The notes beneath the pieces were generated by a model that was not told the origin of the DNA, ran no database searches, and worked only from the letters and a program-made list of their open reading frames with translations. From Prosopocoilus inquinatus (Eukaryota > Arthropoda > Insecta > Coleoptera > Lucanidae), in the NCBI GenBank assembly GCA_036172665.1, contig CM069872.1, positions 58,452,101-58,516,100 on the forward strand: DNA of 64,000 nt, read 5' to 3'. The translations under genes and the position numbers were made by a program. Each line of letters opens with the position of its first letter. The stretch's first letter is position 1. This document shows positions 1-11,345 of this stretch, one piece after another.

Positions 1-2
1 AT

Positions 3-812
3 ACCAAGTTCTTGACAATAATAGATTCCTTTTCAAGGTACGCGCAAGCCTATTATATTAAAGATGGAACCGGGATAACCGTTTTAAATAAATTAAGACA
101 CTACTTTAGTCATCACAATTATCCTAAGAAAATTGTTTGTGACCCAGGAAAGGAGTTTGACAATAGAACATTCAAAGAATTTTGTCAATTACATAAAATA
201 GAGCTTCATTATATTACTATTAATAATCCAAATTCGAACGCCCCTATAGAGAGACTACATTCGACATTGCTCGAAAAATTAAGAATATTAAAACTAAAAG
301 AACCAAAAGAAACACCACAAAATCACATGATTACAGCCGTACAAATTTACAATCAATCAATCCACTCAGCCACAGGATTCTCACCCTTTTCCATTTTATA
401 CGGACCATACGAAAATGAGATCGATATCAATCTAGATCTCACTATTTATGAAAATTATAACAACAAACGGAAAAACGAACTACTCCCCTTCATTGATCAA
501 ATTTATTATAAAAACAAAGAAAAAGCACAGAAAATTCTAGACAAAAGAAACGAAAATAAACAAGACCCACCAGAAAATCTACCCTCTGAGGTATACGTTA
601 GGAAAAATAATCCTGGAAAATCTGACCCTTTATACTGTAAAATCCAAGTCACTAACACTCAAGATAATAAAGTCTCTGGGATGTCCGCAAAAAATAAAAA
701 TACAAATTCCAATATTAGAAAAGTTAAAAGACTAAGAAAATCAATTCCTTTGCAGGATCACTCTGTGGTTCCTAAGGAGCCAAGTCCATCCACTTCTCGT
801 GACTCCAATTAA
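3..812 (+). CDS. pol: Errantivirus/gypsy pol C-terminus: integrase (5' partial)
   Basis: The frame is open from the window edge, so the polyprotein starts upstream and the TTG at 12 is not a real start. The integrase catalytic core is visible. Counting from the TTG codon, Asp5 lies in TIIDSFSRY, Asp44 in CDPGKEF and Glu80 in NAPIERLH, with 35 residues between Asp44 and Glu80, the expected D,D35E spacing. The tail after about residue 170 is Lys/Asn-rich and basic, as in gypsy integrase C-termini. Family knowledge: integrase inserts the reverse-transcribed DNA into the host genome. The frame ends with TAA at 810-812 and overlaps env by 14 bases, the usual errantivirus arrangement. No frameshift or stop is seen in this part. 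The zinc-binding HHCC region, RT and RNase H are outside the window. Confidence 0.9.
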   Translation, partial: TKFLTIIDSFSRYAQAYYIKDGTGITVLNKLRHYFSHHNYPKKIVCDPGKEFDNRTFKEFCQLHKIELHYITINNPNSNAPIERLHSTLLEKLRILKLKEPKETPQNHMITAVQIYNQSIHSATGFSPFSILYGPYENEIDINLDLTIYENYNNKRKNELLPFIDQIYYKNKEKAQKILDKRNENKQDPPENLPSEVYVRKNNPGKSDPLYCKIQVTNTQDNKVSGMSAKNKNTNSNIRKVKRLRKSIPLQDHSVVPKEPSPSTSRDSN

Positions 813-2337
813 AACCAACGGCTATTTTCAAGAAAATATCGGAACTGCTAAACTCCTTAACTACTATCATAAGTTCTATTTTTATTATAATCTCACCTCC
901 TTGGAAACCACTTTCAGACGAATAATTAGCAACAATGTTATCCTCGAACACAAATTCATTAATGATCCGATGCTTTACAGACAAACTTTAGAAATGAAAC
1001 GTCGTATAATAGAAACCGAAAACGCGTTACAAAAAATTGTAGCCTTTAAACGAAAACGAGGATTAATTGATGTAGCCGGAAGTACAATAAAATTCATAAC
1101 TGGAAACTTAGATAATGACGACCTAATTAACATCAATAGAAATTTAAAAGTATTAGGGGAACATCAGCACCTTCAGAATGTTAAATTATCGGAAATCTCA
1201 ACGTTTGCTAAGCACATTGTGGATAGATACGAAAAAGATCTTGAAATAATAAATCAAAATCAAAATCAAACTCTACAAGCTATAACTAAAGCAGAAGAAA
1301 GAATTGATAATAACCTCATTTTAATTACAGAACAAAATAACATTCAACAATTTCAAAGACAAGTAGAAATTTTAGAAAGAACTATTACATTAGCAAAATT
1401 AGAAGTTCCCAATATTGAAATTATCACTTTATCGGAATTACACGCAATGTTAGATTATTTAAGGCAAAATTACGGAAAAAATCAACTTATTAATATCAAT
1501 GATACACACCTATTCGAAATGTTAGATTTGTCAAAATTTGCTCTAGCCGTAACAAAAGTAATGGTGGTTATGATATTAAAAATTCCTATCTTATCCGTGA
1601 AAACATTCCAACACTCAAGAGTTTACCCTGTTCCTAATAACCAAAACCAATTAATGATCCCTCCGTCTCAAAACCACCTCAAGTTTCAAGAAGAAGAGTT
1701 GTGGATCGAGAAATGCCTGCATAGCAGAAATCAAGTTGTGTGTTATCCGCCAGCAATTGTTACTGAGTGCAAATTTTCCAAAATGAATTGTTGTCCGATC
1801 GCAGTAACGCAGAACTACAACGTGTACGCTGTTTTGCAAGATTACTCTATCCTAGTGAGCAATGACGAACCCCAAGAAGTTATCGAAAATTGTGACATAG
1901 ATGCACATAAAATAACATTGGTAAAAAGTAACTTAATAAAAACCGAGTGCGATGTCATTATACAAGGAAATGTAATCAAAACCAATACCCTTAACTTTAC
2001 GTTATCTATCCCCGAAGTTAAAGAAGAAAAGATAATTCATAATTATCAGGTGCAGCTAAAATTGGAACACCTAGAAAACTTATCGAAGCTAAAGCAAGAC
2101 ATCCGAGAAATCCAAGATACACCGGTACATCTACTACCTTTAGTACACCTCGTTCATTATTCAATAACTGGTATTCTTATAATTGTTTTACTCATCATTG
2201 GAGGTTTTATCATCAGGTACAAGACCCTACTTTACGACAAACTCTCCAAACCAAGACGGACACTCAAGATTACCAAAGAGGAGTTCCAAGAAATGAAGAC
2301 CCTGCATCCGCAACTAATCAACGAGGACGTTCCTTAA
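799..2337 (+). CDS. env: Errantivirus-type envelope fusion glycoprotein (env)
   Basis: This is a 512-codon open frame overlapping the end of pol by 14 bases. It resembles the env of insect errantiviruses, related to baculovirus F-type fusion proteins. Numbering from the GTG at 799, a furin-like KRKR site is at residues 84-87, followed at once by the hydrophobic GLIDVAGS stretch expected at the start of a fusion peptide. A long heptad-like helical region follows (about 120-220), then a Cys-rich block (about 300-350). One membrane segment lies near 453-472 with a roughly 40-residue charged cytoplasmic tail. The GTG is only the first possible codon of the frame. In this family env is made from a spliced mRNA, so the true N-terminus and signal peptide probably come from a leader exon outside the window. 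No internal stop is present, which suggests a fairly young insertion. Function here is inferred from family likeness. Confidence 0.85.
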   Translation: MTPIKTNGYFQENIGTAKLLNYYHKFYFYYNLTSLETTFRRIISNNVILEHKFINDPMLYRQTLEMKRRIIETENALQKIVAFKRKRGLIDVAGSTIKFITGNLDNDDLININRNLKVLGEHQHLQNVKLSEISTFAKHIVDRYEKDLEIINQNQNQTLQAITKAEERIDNNLILITEQNNIQQFQRQVEILERTITLAKLEVPNIEIITLSELHAMLDYLRQNYGKNQLININDTHLFEMLDLSKFALAVTKVMVVMILKIPILSVKTFQHSRVYPVPNNQNQLMIPPSQNHLKFQEEELWIEKCLHSRNQVVCYPPAIVTECKFSKMNCCPIAVTQNYNVYAVLQDYSILVSNDEPQEVIENCDIDAHKITLVKSNLIKTECDVIIQGNVIKTNTLNFTLSIPEVKEEKIIHNYQVQLKLEHLENLSKLKQDIREIQDTPVHLLPLVHLVHYSITGILIIVLLIIGGFIIRYKTLLYDKLSKPRRTLKITKEEFQEMKTLHPQLINEDVP

Positions 2338-2340
2338 ACT

Positions 2341-2351
2341 AAGGGAGGAGG
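2341..2351 (+). promoter_or_regulatory. Polypurine tract of the LTR element
   Basis: An uninterrupted purine run, AAGGGAGGAGG, starts three bases after the env stop codon and directly precedes a sequence starting AGTTA. This is the position and composition expected of the plus-strand primer of a gypsy-class retrotransposon. Confidence 0.65.
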
Positions 2352-2558
2352 AGTTATGTGCGTTAGTCATTACAGCCCCGTTCCGTGAAGAGTGACAACC
2401 CTTCTTCCGCAAACAGTGAATCAAGATATTATAAATACTAGTTAGGACAATGTAACATAGATCTTTTCTCAGTTGTTCTCTATGCGTATTGCTTGTAACA
2501 ACGAAGTTCATTAAAGTTAGTTTTTAAAAAGTAGTTTTCTCTTAATAAACATTTAACT
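2352..2558 (+). mobile_element. 3' LTR of the errantivirus-like element
   Basis: The proposed LTR starts AGTTATGTG right after the polypurine tract and ends TTAACT, giving 5-bp inverted ends AGTTA/TAACT as in gypsy-group LTRs. It is followed by ATATAT, a typical errantivirus target. Inside are a TATA box (TATAAATA, 2430-2437), an initiator-like TCAGTT at 2469-2474 and AATAAA at 2544-2549. At 207 bp it is short for the family and AATAAA lies very near the end. An alternative end near 2630 (CAAATTATT) cannot be excluded because the 5' LTR is outside the window. Confidence 0.5.
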
Positions 2559-3325
2559 ATATATTTTTTTAGTTTCATTAATTAACAAGTTTTTATTTTA
2601 GCAATACTTTTCAATACATTCAAAACAAATTATTGACGTGAAGTTTACCGAGAGCGTCGCACCCCCTAGACAGCTGTTTTGGCCTTGTTTGCGGCCTGCT
2701 CAGGAGGAAAGTAGCTCGAAAACTCCACTGAAATCTAACCGACCTTTTGTAAATCCGTGCGGACGGGGGTTGGAAACCCACACCTACTTTTCATCCCCTT
2801 TTGTCCCCAATTCTTTAAGCAATTCGTACAAAGTTGGATTCTTCGATTTCCTTTGTTAGTAGCGATTCGGGTTTTCAGTTAGTAGCGTCTCTGGTATTTC
2901 CAGAATTGCTGAAAAAACGTGAAAATTAGTTTATAATACAATTTAGAAATATTTGTATAAAAACATACTGAAAATATAAGAACAAAAACGTGAAATGTAC
3001 AATATAATTAAAAATTTTAAAAATTGTTTATATGGAACAGTTTTCTTTTAATTACGACCAAATCAAATATTGAAAATTAAGATAGAGACAAAAAAAAATC
3101 AAGATTACGAAAAAATAAATAAAAATAGATGGATGAGAATGAAAATATAGACTGATTAAGTTTTTTTTTTAACAAAAAAAATTAAATACAAATAAAATAA
3201 GGAAAATAAATAAGTAAGTAAATATAAATCTCAATCATTTACGGTCACTCGGTATAACCTAAATAAAAAAAAAATCACAAAACGTCTGCATGCGTTATTT
3301 AACCTCAAAATACAAAATATAAGTT
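2559..3325. other. AT-rich intergenic DNA with one dispersed repeat copy
   Basis: There is no convincing gene. At 2667-2703 the sequence beginning TAGACAGCTGTTTTGG and continuing to GCGGCCTGCTCAG matches 52555-52591 closely (about 31 of 37 bases by eye), so it is one copy of a dispersed family. The rest is AT-rich with A and T runs. Confidence 0.5.
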
Positions 3326-3447
3326 TCACTCGATAGCATTTGTTTGAACATTTTGGATCTGCTGTATCATCAATAAATAGACTTAGTTTTACTCGATAGC
3401 ATTTGTTTGAACATTCTGGAACCGCTGTATCATCAATAAGTAGACTT
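3326..3447. repeat. Two-copy 63-bp tandem duplication
   Basis: ACTCGATAGCATTTGTTTGA starts at 3328 and again at 3391. Each copy continues through GCTGTATCATCAATAA and TAGACTTA, with only a few differences between copies. The minus-strand open frame here is only the translation of this duplication. Confidence 0.8.
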
Positions 3448-3699
3448 ATTTGATCAATAACACGAGAACGAAAAAAAAATATATGAATTTCGGGACATCC
3501 CCCAAAATTCAAGACGGTTGGCTGTTATAGTTAGCTTAACCTAAACTGCTCACAAACACTAACAGTATTACCGTTCAGAATAAGTTGGGTTTCGCTAGCA
3601 GAGCCTACTTACAGTGTTGGTTAATAAATTTGAATAAATTTGAAAAAAGTTTGGTCGAGAAGATCCCCAGAGTGGACGACTTATACTTATTCTAGACAG

Positions 3700-4660
3700 C
3701 CTGTATATTCAGACTGATGATGATGATGATAATGTGACGGTTCTGGGATACCAGATCATTAAGACATCATAACTGTAATCATTGGGATAATTAAAAAAAA
3801 AAAAAACAACAAGAGGGGACAGGAAGACGAAAAACCATAACATGGACGACACTCGAGGGAAAACGGAAGTAACGCATAAATGGGAAGAGCCACCGGGATG
3901 AAGGAAGAATAGAAGAGCCACTGCGAGATCGATGATGATGAAGACGTGACGGTATTGGGAAAGCAGAATGATAAGGGATGAAGACTGCTGTTGTTGGAAT
4001 AAATTACATATCACAAAAAGGGCCAGAGCAATGAGAAACCGTAACATGGACGAAACCTGAAGGAAGACGAAAGAAAGGCACAAATGGGAAGAGCCACTGC
4101 GAGATGGCCGATGATGAAGACGTGACGGTTTTGGGAAAGCAGAATGTTAAGGCATGAAGACTGCTGTTGTTGGAATAATTTCGAAATGATGAAAGGGGGC
4201 CAAACAATGAAAGACCATAACATAGACGAAACTTGAAGGAGAGCAAAAGAATTGCATCAATAGGAAGGGCCACTGCGTTGGCCGATGGTGAAGATGTGAT
4301 GGTTTTGAGCAAGCAGGCATGAAGAATTGGAAATTGAAATAATTTACAGATGACACTAGAGGGCAGGGCAGAACATTCACATTCCATTCCATGGACAAGA
4401 ACTGAGGGAAAGCGACAAAAAGGCGTAAATGGGAAGAGCCACAGACGAAAATGTGACTGTTTTGGGAAGAATTGGAAGTTGAAATAATTTACAGATGACA
4501 ATGGAGGGCAGGGCAGAACAATCAAATTTTTTGGGAAACGAGATTGTCGGGATAATTTACAGAGACGACAAAAGGTGGCAGAACAATGAGGGCAGAAGAA
4601 TAAATGGGGAGAGGACTTTAAAAAAGGGCAAACGGACCTGTTTGGAGTGACGCAGATCAC
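3700..4660. repeat. Diverged purine-rich tandem array, unit about 176-204 bp
   Basis: Recurring blocks include GGAAGAGCCACTGCGAGAT, GACGTGACGGTTTTGGGAAA, AAGCAGAATG and ACTGCTGTTGTTGGAATAA. AAGCAGAATG recurs at 3961 and 4137 (176 bp). The block around CATAACATGGAC recurs near 3835, 4039 and 4214. Later units (4320-4600) are shorter and more diverged. Several long minus-strand frames cross the array with no recognisable domain and are treated as chance frames in a purine-biased repeat. Confidence 0.75.
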
Positions 4661-5701
4661 AGATGTTGTTAGGGCCTAAAAACTATGGTATTTGGAGGTA
4701 CATCCCCGCCGTTTTTGAAAAAGAGGATTCTGAAATAAGAGACGCGCACATGTAAGAGAGGCGGATGTCAAACCTTTGAACTCTCTGCTTCTCCACACTA
4801 ATTAGCATCGGTAGAAACCGTGTGTTTTCCCCCGTGCGTTTTGTTTATTCTGAATCGGTGAACAAACAAAATAAAATAACCATGATCTCATGCTCCTATT
4901 GAAATCATGGCGCGAAGTTGTTACGAAAGTACGCCTAATTAAGTCCATAATTATTAGTATTATGAAAGTCCGTTGTTCTTGCGTGCATCGGAGTAAATAT
5001 CAGTTTCAATCGTGCAGCCGGCCTTTTACACCCACACACTTAAAGAATAACAATAAAGTTAATCGTCAATTAATTAATTAATTAATTAATTAGATAAATA
5101 CCATAGAGTTATGTAAGCAATAAATCACTTTTTAGAATTATAACCGAAGGGAAAACTGAACACTGCGTGTTGTGAATGGAACACAAACATAATTGTTCAC
5201 AAAACGAAAATAATAGAAATGATCTCACATTATATGTGATGTGTGATAGCAGGCGAATTAAAAAAAAAAAAAAAAACGAACGCAGTTACTCTGGCATGAT
5301 GATAAAGTAATCCCTACTATAATGTCCGGAAAGCTTTTAAATGTGCAAATATAAAGCGGCTGTAATTAAATGGGCATGACATCACCGAGCAAACAAACAT
5401 CACAGAACGATCCAACATAAGTCTATATTAGGGGTTAGAGTAATCAAGGAGGAGATTAGTGATCCTGGGCATGACTTCACCGGTGATGATCGCGTGGCAA
5501 TCGATCTGAAACCAAATCACGCAGATAAATGGCACGGGTAATCCTTTTGGAAATTATTAGAAGTGGAATAAGCCTACTTTAAATAAACATGATCCGAGCT
5601 GCCTTTGTTTGTTGGTGGAATAAACAAGAACCATGATTTCACTTCACTCTTTGGGCAAACTAACAGCAAACCTTTGTTAGATCTGTTCGTTAACACGATG
5701 A
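4661..5701. other. No gene seen; AT-rich, with a TTAA microsatellite
   Basis: Apparently single-copy AT-rich sequence. A TTAA-type microsatellite lies at about 5069-5094. A short motif, GGGCATGAC followed by TCACCG, occurs twice (near 5372 and 5468). No coding or RNA signal was recognised. Confidence 0.4.
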
Positions 5702-5985
5702 ATAATAGTTCTTCAGAAACTGAAACAGTATCATGTAATTAAATATTTGGAGGATTTGCAAAGGGCCGCCTCATCTATCGAGCAAAGAAAGCACAATTAC
5801 AAGTTGATGGTGGATGGGAAAGAGTCGAAGGGGTTCCCATGGGGGGAAAGAAGAAGTGGAACAAGGTGATAGTTTTGACTGAAGAAGAGAAAGGAAGAAA
5901 AGAGTCAATTAAACCAGACAATCAGGAAATAATCGAGAAGACCATGGATAATTCAAATAAAGAGGAAGGGAACAGGGATGAATGA
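5702..5985 (+). pseudogene. Possible eroded coding fragment in two overlapping + frames
   Basis: One + frame is open from 5702 (after TGA at 5699) for about 55 codons. It contains peptide-like text such as YLEDLQRAASSIEQRKHNY and then VDGKESKGFPWG before a TGA near 5865. A second + frame is open over the 3' half, contains KKWNKVIVLTEEEKGRKES, and stops at the TGA around 5983. Both are hydrophilic and could be one old reading frame with a shift, or chance openness in purine-rich DNA. No family was recognised, no start codon fits well, and no splice sites were assigned. Confidence 0.15.
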
Positions 5986-6299
5986 AGATATTCTATTTCC
6001 CGCAGAGAAGTTCGTTTCACAAATGACTTCGGAATTTTAAACATTTCAAATCCAGCGCAACCTCAACCTCATCATGAAAGTTGATGATGTGGATAAAGTT
6101 GGGGGGATACCAGACGGAGGATCAATACGTCTGTTTTCCATGAAAATCACTTTTATTTTATTTTTAATTTCCATTTGATCATTTGACTTAGATTTCTAAT
6201 TAATTAATTAATTAATTAGTCACAGCGTTCGTATCAAGCACATAAAATATATATATTTTTTTTTTTAGTGCAAGGTCGAATGCAGTAGTGATTAAGTGC

Positions 6300-6760
6300 T
6301 CCGCGCATGTAAATTTATTGGGCCTGTCCCATTACACGTCGCGAAAGATCGTTTTTGGCGCAATTAGCCCGTCAGGTCTTTATTAATTAAGACCTATAAT
6401 ACACACGGTCGCGCTTTGTCTAATAAGCCGAAAAGGCAATTAATAAACGAGCGGGCAGACACGACACGTTCGGTTTTCACCTTTGGGTGTCGTTCGAGGT
6501 TCCCTCGCCTATATACGGGCATGGTAAGGTTGAAATAATTCCATCAAACGCTGATTAAGTAATGCCATGGACGGTCGAGAGGACAATGCAACAAATTATT
6601 CCGTCAATTACCGGCCGTAAATTGCGGCCGGCCAGCGCTAATTAAGTTGCTTCCTCCTTGAACCGCTTGGTGAACGTACCCCGATGCTACACAAATGCAT
6701 ACTTGATTGTGATTAATGCCTCTGTTTGTGCATCATCGCCTGTGGATCAATAACAATGAA
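6300..6760. promoter_or_regulatory. Candidate conserved non-coding / enhancer block
   Basis: This block is less AT-rich than its surroundings, is not repeated elsewhere in the window and is densely packed with short palindrome-like and homeodomain-type sites (for example GCTAATTAAG near 6637 and CAATTACCGGCCG near 6605). It has no open frame of note. A TTAA-type microsatellite lies just before it at about 6197-6220. The look is that of a cis-regulatory element. No function is demonstrated. Confidence 0.3.
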
Positions 6761-7740
6761 CGGGAGCTACAACAAATTTGCAATGCAAAAGAAAAACCAT
6801 TATTTTGCGCGCGGTTGGTAGCTCTTTGACCTCTATTAGAAATTTAAATAATTTTTTAATACCGAGTCGCATATGATTAGTTTTGTTGTCTGGATCCTTT
6901 AAAGGCTATATTTAGAAGAAGAAAAAAGGAAGTCTAATGAAGACATTAGACAGCAATTAATAACTTTTTTTTTTATATTTTACGAGGCAACAATAGCTCG
7001 ATGGTTAACACCGTACAAAAGACCTTGACGTGTAATAAATACTTAATTTTTGGCATTTATGTAAATTCGGAGCTTCTTCTACATTAGCCCAAGATGTTTG
7101 CGCAAATTCAAATTTACAAAATTTCAACTCTCTCTCTTGTTAGGTATACAGGGTCTTCATAATTGATTGTGTCCCACGTGACCAAGTTCTGCATGATAGT
7201 TTGACAGCTAACAATACATGCGTACATGATTGGTGGCAAAACTGCGGCCCCAGCATTAAATGTTTCGTACTAGCGTCAATCTAGATAGTGTTGGGCTTGA
7301 TAACGTACCTACGTCTCGTAGGTCACGTGGGTTACAGGATTAAATGAAGACCCGGTACCCTACCTGCAAAGTCGTCGTTTTTTTTCTACTTTTTAGTTAT
7401 TCAATTCATGTTTAAATTATAGTTCTAATGAACCCGAAACTCGCCCATTATTCGACCAACCGCAATAATTCGTCAATAACCAACGAAAGGCTATCATCAA
7501 CCAATTTGTTTATAAGTTGCTAATTAAAGTCCACAACAACAATAATAATAACAGCGCCCGCAAAAAAAATGAAAAGAAAAACAATAATTGCCAGCCGCGC
7601 TTGCTTCTCAGTAACAGAAACCGACATTTACATAAAACTTAAATCACTGTTTGATGACCATTTACTTCTAAATATATCAGTGACCAAACTCGGTGCTCGG
7701 TCGTGTATATTGCTTTCACGTGTCCGGACGGACGAATTTT
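6761..7740. other. No gene seen; single-copy AT-rich DNA
   Basis: It contains one copy of the dispersed TATACAGGGT end motif at 7145-7154 followed by CTTCATAATTG. Otherwise nothing is recognisable. Confidence 0.4.
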
Positions 7741-9240
7741 CGTCGTTTAATTTTAAATCCGCGGGGAAAGTCAAGGTCCTCCTTTTCTTTGCTATTTTTA
7801 ATTTTTTGGTCCTTCGATTTAATCCGGAAAGAATTCGTTCGGAATCAGCAACTCCCTTCAATTCCGCCGCGACGTCAGTTTACGAATTTTCGTTCATCGA
7901 AATCCACGAGGAGAGTCGGTTAATTTTTTTGGTCCTTCGATTTCATCCAGAAAGAATTCGATTAGAATGAGCAACTTTCTTCAATTCTGATTGATTCACG
8001 TGTCCGAGTCGATTTTCGTTTCATTCGAAATCCTCAAGGAAAGTCAAGGTTCGTGTTTCTCTGTTGTTATTATTTTTGGTCCTTCAATTTCATCTTAAAA
8101 AAATCGAGAATTAGAATTAGCAGCTTTCTTCAGTTCTCTGTCAATTCACGTGCCCGGACAATTTTCGCTCGGCTTTAATTTTCTCGTCGGAAATATAAAA
8201 TCCGCGAGGGAGGTCAAGGTTTTTAATTTCTGGTCCTTCAATTTCATCCAGAAAGCAATTTTCTCCTTCGATTTTGAACGAGGCGGTGGTGATCTATTGG
8301 AAAGGGGCAATTCTCACGATTAGGGCCAATCTAGGCACGTCTGCAGTTTAATTTATTTTAAATCCGCAAGAAAGGTCAAGGTTTTTAATTTTTGGTCCTT
8401 CAATTTCATCCTGAAAGCAATTTTCTCCTTCGATTTTGAACGAGGCGGTGGTGATCTATTGGAAAGGGGCAATTCTCACGATTAGGGCCAATCTAGGCAC
8501 GTCTGCAGTTTAATTTATTTTAAATCCGCAAGAAAGGTCAAGGTTTTTAATTTTTGGTCCTTCAATTTCATCCTGAAAGCAATTTTCTCCTTCGATTTTG
8601 AACGAGGCGGTGGTGATCTATTGGAAAGGGGCAATTCTCACGATTAGGGCCAATCTAGGCACGTCTGCAGTTTAATTTCTTTTAAATCCGCGAGGAAGGT
8701 CAAGGTTTTTAATTTTTGGTCCTTCAGTTTCATCCAGAAAGCAATTTTCTCCTTCGATTTTGAACGAGGCGGTGGTGATCTATTGGAAAGGAGCAATTCT
8801 CGTGATTAGGGCCAATCTAGGCACGTCTGCAGTTTAATTTCTTTTAAATCCGCAAGGAAGTTCAAGGTTTTTAATTTTTGGTCCTTCAATTTCATCCTGA
8901 AAGCAATTTTCTCCTTCGATTTTGAACGAGGCGGTGGTGATGTATTGGAAAGAGGCAACCTACAATCAATCTGAGTAGCAAGCGGCAATTCTCACGATTA
9001 GGGCCAATCTAAGCACGTCTGCAGTTTAATTTCTTTTAAATCCGCGAGGAAGGTCAAGGACCATTCCTTCAATTTCATCCAAAAAGCAATTTTCTCCTTC
9101 GATTTTGAACGAGGCGGTGGTGATCTATTGGAAAGGGCAACTCACAATCAATCTGACAAGCAAGGCGGGCGGCAATTAATGCGTTCTCACGATTAAGGGC
9201 CGATCCAAACACGTCTCCAGTTTACAATTATATTAATGGA
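7741..9240. repeat. 162-bp tandem array with diverged edges
   Basis: The core has five near-identical units. AATTTTCTCCTTCGATTTTG starts at 8257, 8419, 8581, 8743 and 8905 (exactly 162 bp each) and again at 9088 (183 bp, with inserted sequence CAACCTACAATCAATCTG). The left flank (7741-8256) holds older, poorly matching copies recognised by TTTGGTCCTTC followed by ATTTCATCC. The last unit decays by 9240. Open frames reported across it on both strands are repeat translations. Confidence 0.92.
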
Positions 9241-9600
9241 GCTCGTAATAAATAAATTTATGGGATAGACGTGTCGTGAATTCGTACGCGGGGGAATTCA
9301 CGCCGTGCGAGCGTATACATATTACTACGTAATTGCTTGTTGCTTGTTCCTGTCTCTCATTTTTCAATAGACGCAGACGATTCCATTTAGCGATTCGTCT
9401 GTATGTGAATGCGGAGAGCAACAAAAAGAAATTACGGTCTTTAAGTTCATGCGACGTGAATATCAAGTGCGCTTGATAAGTGAAACGAAAGCGAACACGA
9501 GTTTCTCTCATCCTTAGCCTCCAGCTTCAGATCATCCTTACCGCATTAAATGGAAAACTGTTTTGTGAAAAAGAGACAAACAAGTACTGGAAGATTGGTC
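9241..9600. other. No gene seen between two arrays
   Basis: Single-copy sequence. A 92-codon minus-strand frame spans it, but it has no recognisable domain and no splice or start context. Confidence 0.35.
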
Positions 9601-10545
9601 CGAAAAGAGGGTGCGAATGAAAGATTTTCAAAATGATTGGCCTTCACCTAACCACACCAGGAAAGATCTGCAGAGGATTAAAAAAAGAAACTGGGCGAGC
9701 TTTGGCCTGGAAAGGAAAGAAAAGGAAAGGAAAGGAAACAGGAGACCTCCTGGAACTGACTTCCCAAGAACATCGATTCAAAGAGTAAATTAATCATTTG
9801 AGTGGTAGGGAAAGCTCCGACGAAAAGATGGAGCCTACTGTGCTGAAGAATGGGAGTTGAGGAAAGGAAAAATTGTGGAGCAGGGGAAGCCCCGCGAGAT
9901 GAGAAGATTTTCAAAATGACCTTCACCTGACCAGACCAGAAAATGCTGTTGGAAAGAAAATGGGAAAAGTTTTGGCCTAGAATAGAAAAAAAACACATCA
10001 TGAAACAGGAGACCATCTGGAATTGACTTACCTAAAGAACGTAAATTTAAACAAACTATAATTTACGTCCTTGGGCAAGCTAATGAAAGGAACGGGAAGA
10101 CTTTGTACTGAAGGCTGGAATTTCAGGAAGAAGGAATGGTCCAGAAATTGCAGGGAATTTCTCAAGTGCCACCCACCAATGGAAGGAAGAGTATGAAGGG
10201 CGGATGGATGGAACTCCCAAACAACGAACTGGAAGTACTTCACCGATCCAAAATTTTTTAGCAAAGCCCAAAGGTCAGATTGGTTAAGACTTAATTGTTA
10301 GTAGTTGAGGATGGTTTCGTACGAAAAAATCAATTGATGGAAGATGAAAGGCGAGGGCAAGGAAAAGGATGGCACCAAAAGGTAAAAGAGGACGTAACGA
10401 AGAAAAGCAATGAGAGAAGGAAAGGATGGTTTCATACAAAAAAACTCAATTAGTGGAAGATGAAAGGCGAAGGTAAAGAAAAATGTAGAAGAGGAAAAAG
10501 AGCAATGAGAGATTAAAGGGAAGATTTAGTACGGTAGGAAGAGGA
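9601..10545. repeat. Purine-rich diverged tandem repeats (about 283 bp, then about 125 bp)
   Basis: AAGATTTTCAAAATGA at about 9621 recurs at 9904 (283 bp apart). Both copies are followed by CTTCACCT, ACCA, TTTTGGCCT or TTTGGCCT, and GAAACAGGAGACC. From about 10310 a second unit of about 125 bp (GGATGGTTTC, then GGAAGATGAAAGGCGA) appears twice. GGAAA runs dominate. Confidence 0.7.
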
Positions 10546-11345
10546 GTATGCAGATTGAGGCGTTAGCGAAGACACCACTCTTTATCCCAAGAACTTGCTC
10601 TTTGGATATTTTTTCTTCCCTTCTGTGTTTTTTTTTTGTTTTTCATAAATCCCTTACTCATCAGCTTCTCTCATCTCTTGGTATGATGATGTTATCGAGA
10701 AATCCTCCTTCCCTTTTAACAGCCTAAGCTATTTATTTTACTTATTGGGATAAACAAAAGTTATTCATTCACTTCTGGAATAATTTCGTTGAAGTTTACG
10801 AAGGAAGCAGCACTATATCATCGCGGCGGCGCTTTCATATTCCACGAACGTAAGTTTAAACCTTGTATAAATAATATATTCTCCCGTTACAGAAGGTAGA
10901 TATGTTTCCTGTGCGCCGCCGCTGCATTTTTCAACCTTAATCTCTCCTCAATGAATCACTTTTCATTGAGAGTTACTTACTTCCCTCTCACGCTTTGTGC
11001 AATTTGTAAAATGTGCCTGCCTTTGGTCTTCTCGCAGTGACAGTTTCATGGCGATGATTAAATTGAAATGATTCAGACTCCTTGGTCCTTTATTCCATGT
11101 ACGTAAGTACATACGTGCAACATGTAAAAAAAATATCGTAAGTGTAGGTCACGAGATTGCCTGAGCACGGACGGATTGCTTCTTTAATTTGCGAATATTT
11201 TTCAAAATTTTGTCAGTAAATAAAATGGGGAAGTTATGTAAAAAGAGGAATAAGTTCTGTAAGTTTTTTTTTGCAAAAATTCGTGAAAATGTGGATCTGT
11301 TAGCTCCAGAGAAATTAAGCAAAATGCAACCGATTCGACCAACGC
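10546..11345. other. Mostly unassigned single-copy DNA; one strong donor-like site
   Basis: The sequence before GTAAGT at 10851 is open in two + frames for about 25 codons, so a short exon ending at 10850 is possible, but no acceptor or known peptide supports it. At 11330-11360 there is ACCAACGCC, then CAGGCCTG, a dispersed motif also found inverted near 47090. Confidence 0.3.

Noticed and set aside
4004..4660. 218-codon minus-strand frame
   Set aside because: It lies inside a diverged tandem array; the peptide repeats with the DNA unit.
8806..8988. 60-codon minus frame in the 162-bp array
   Set aside because: Translation of the repeat unit.
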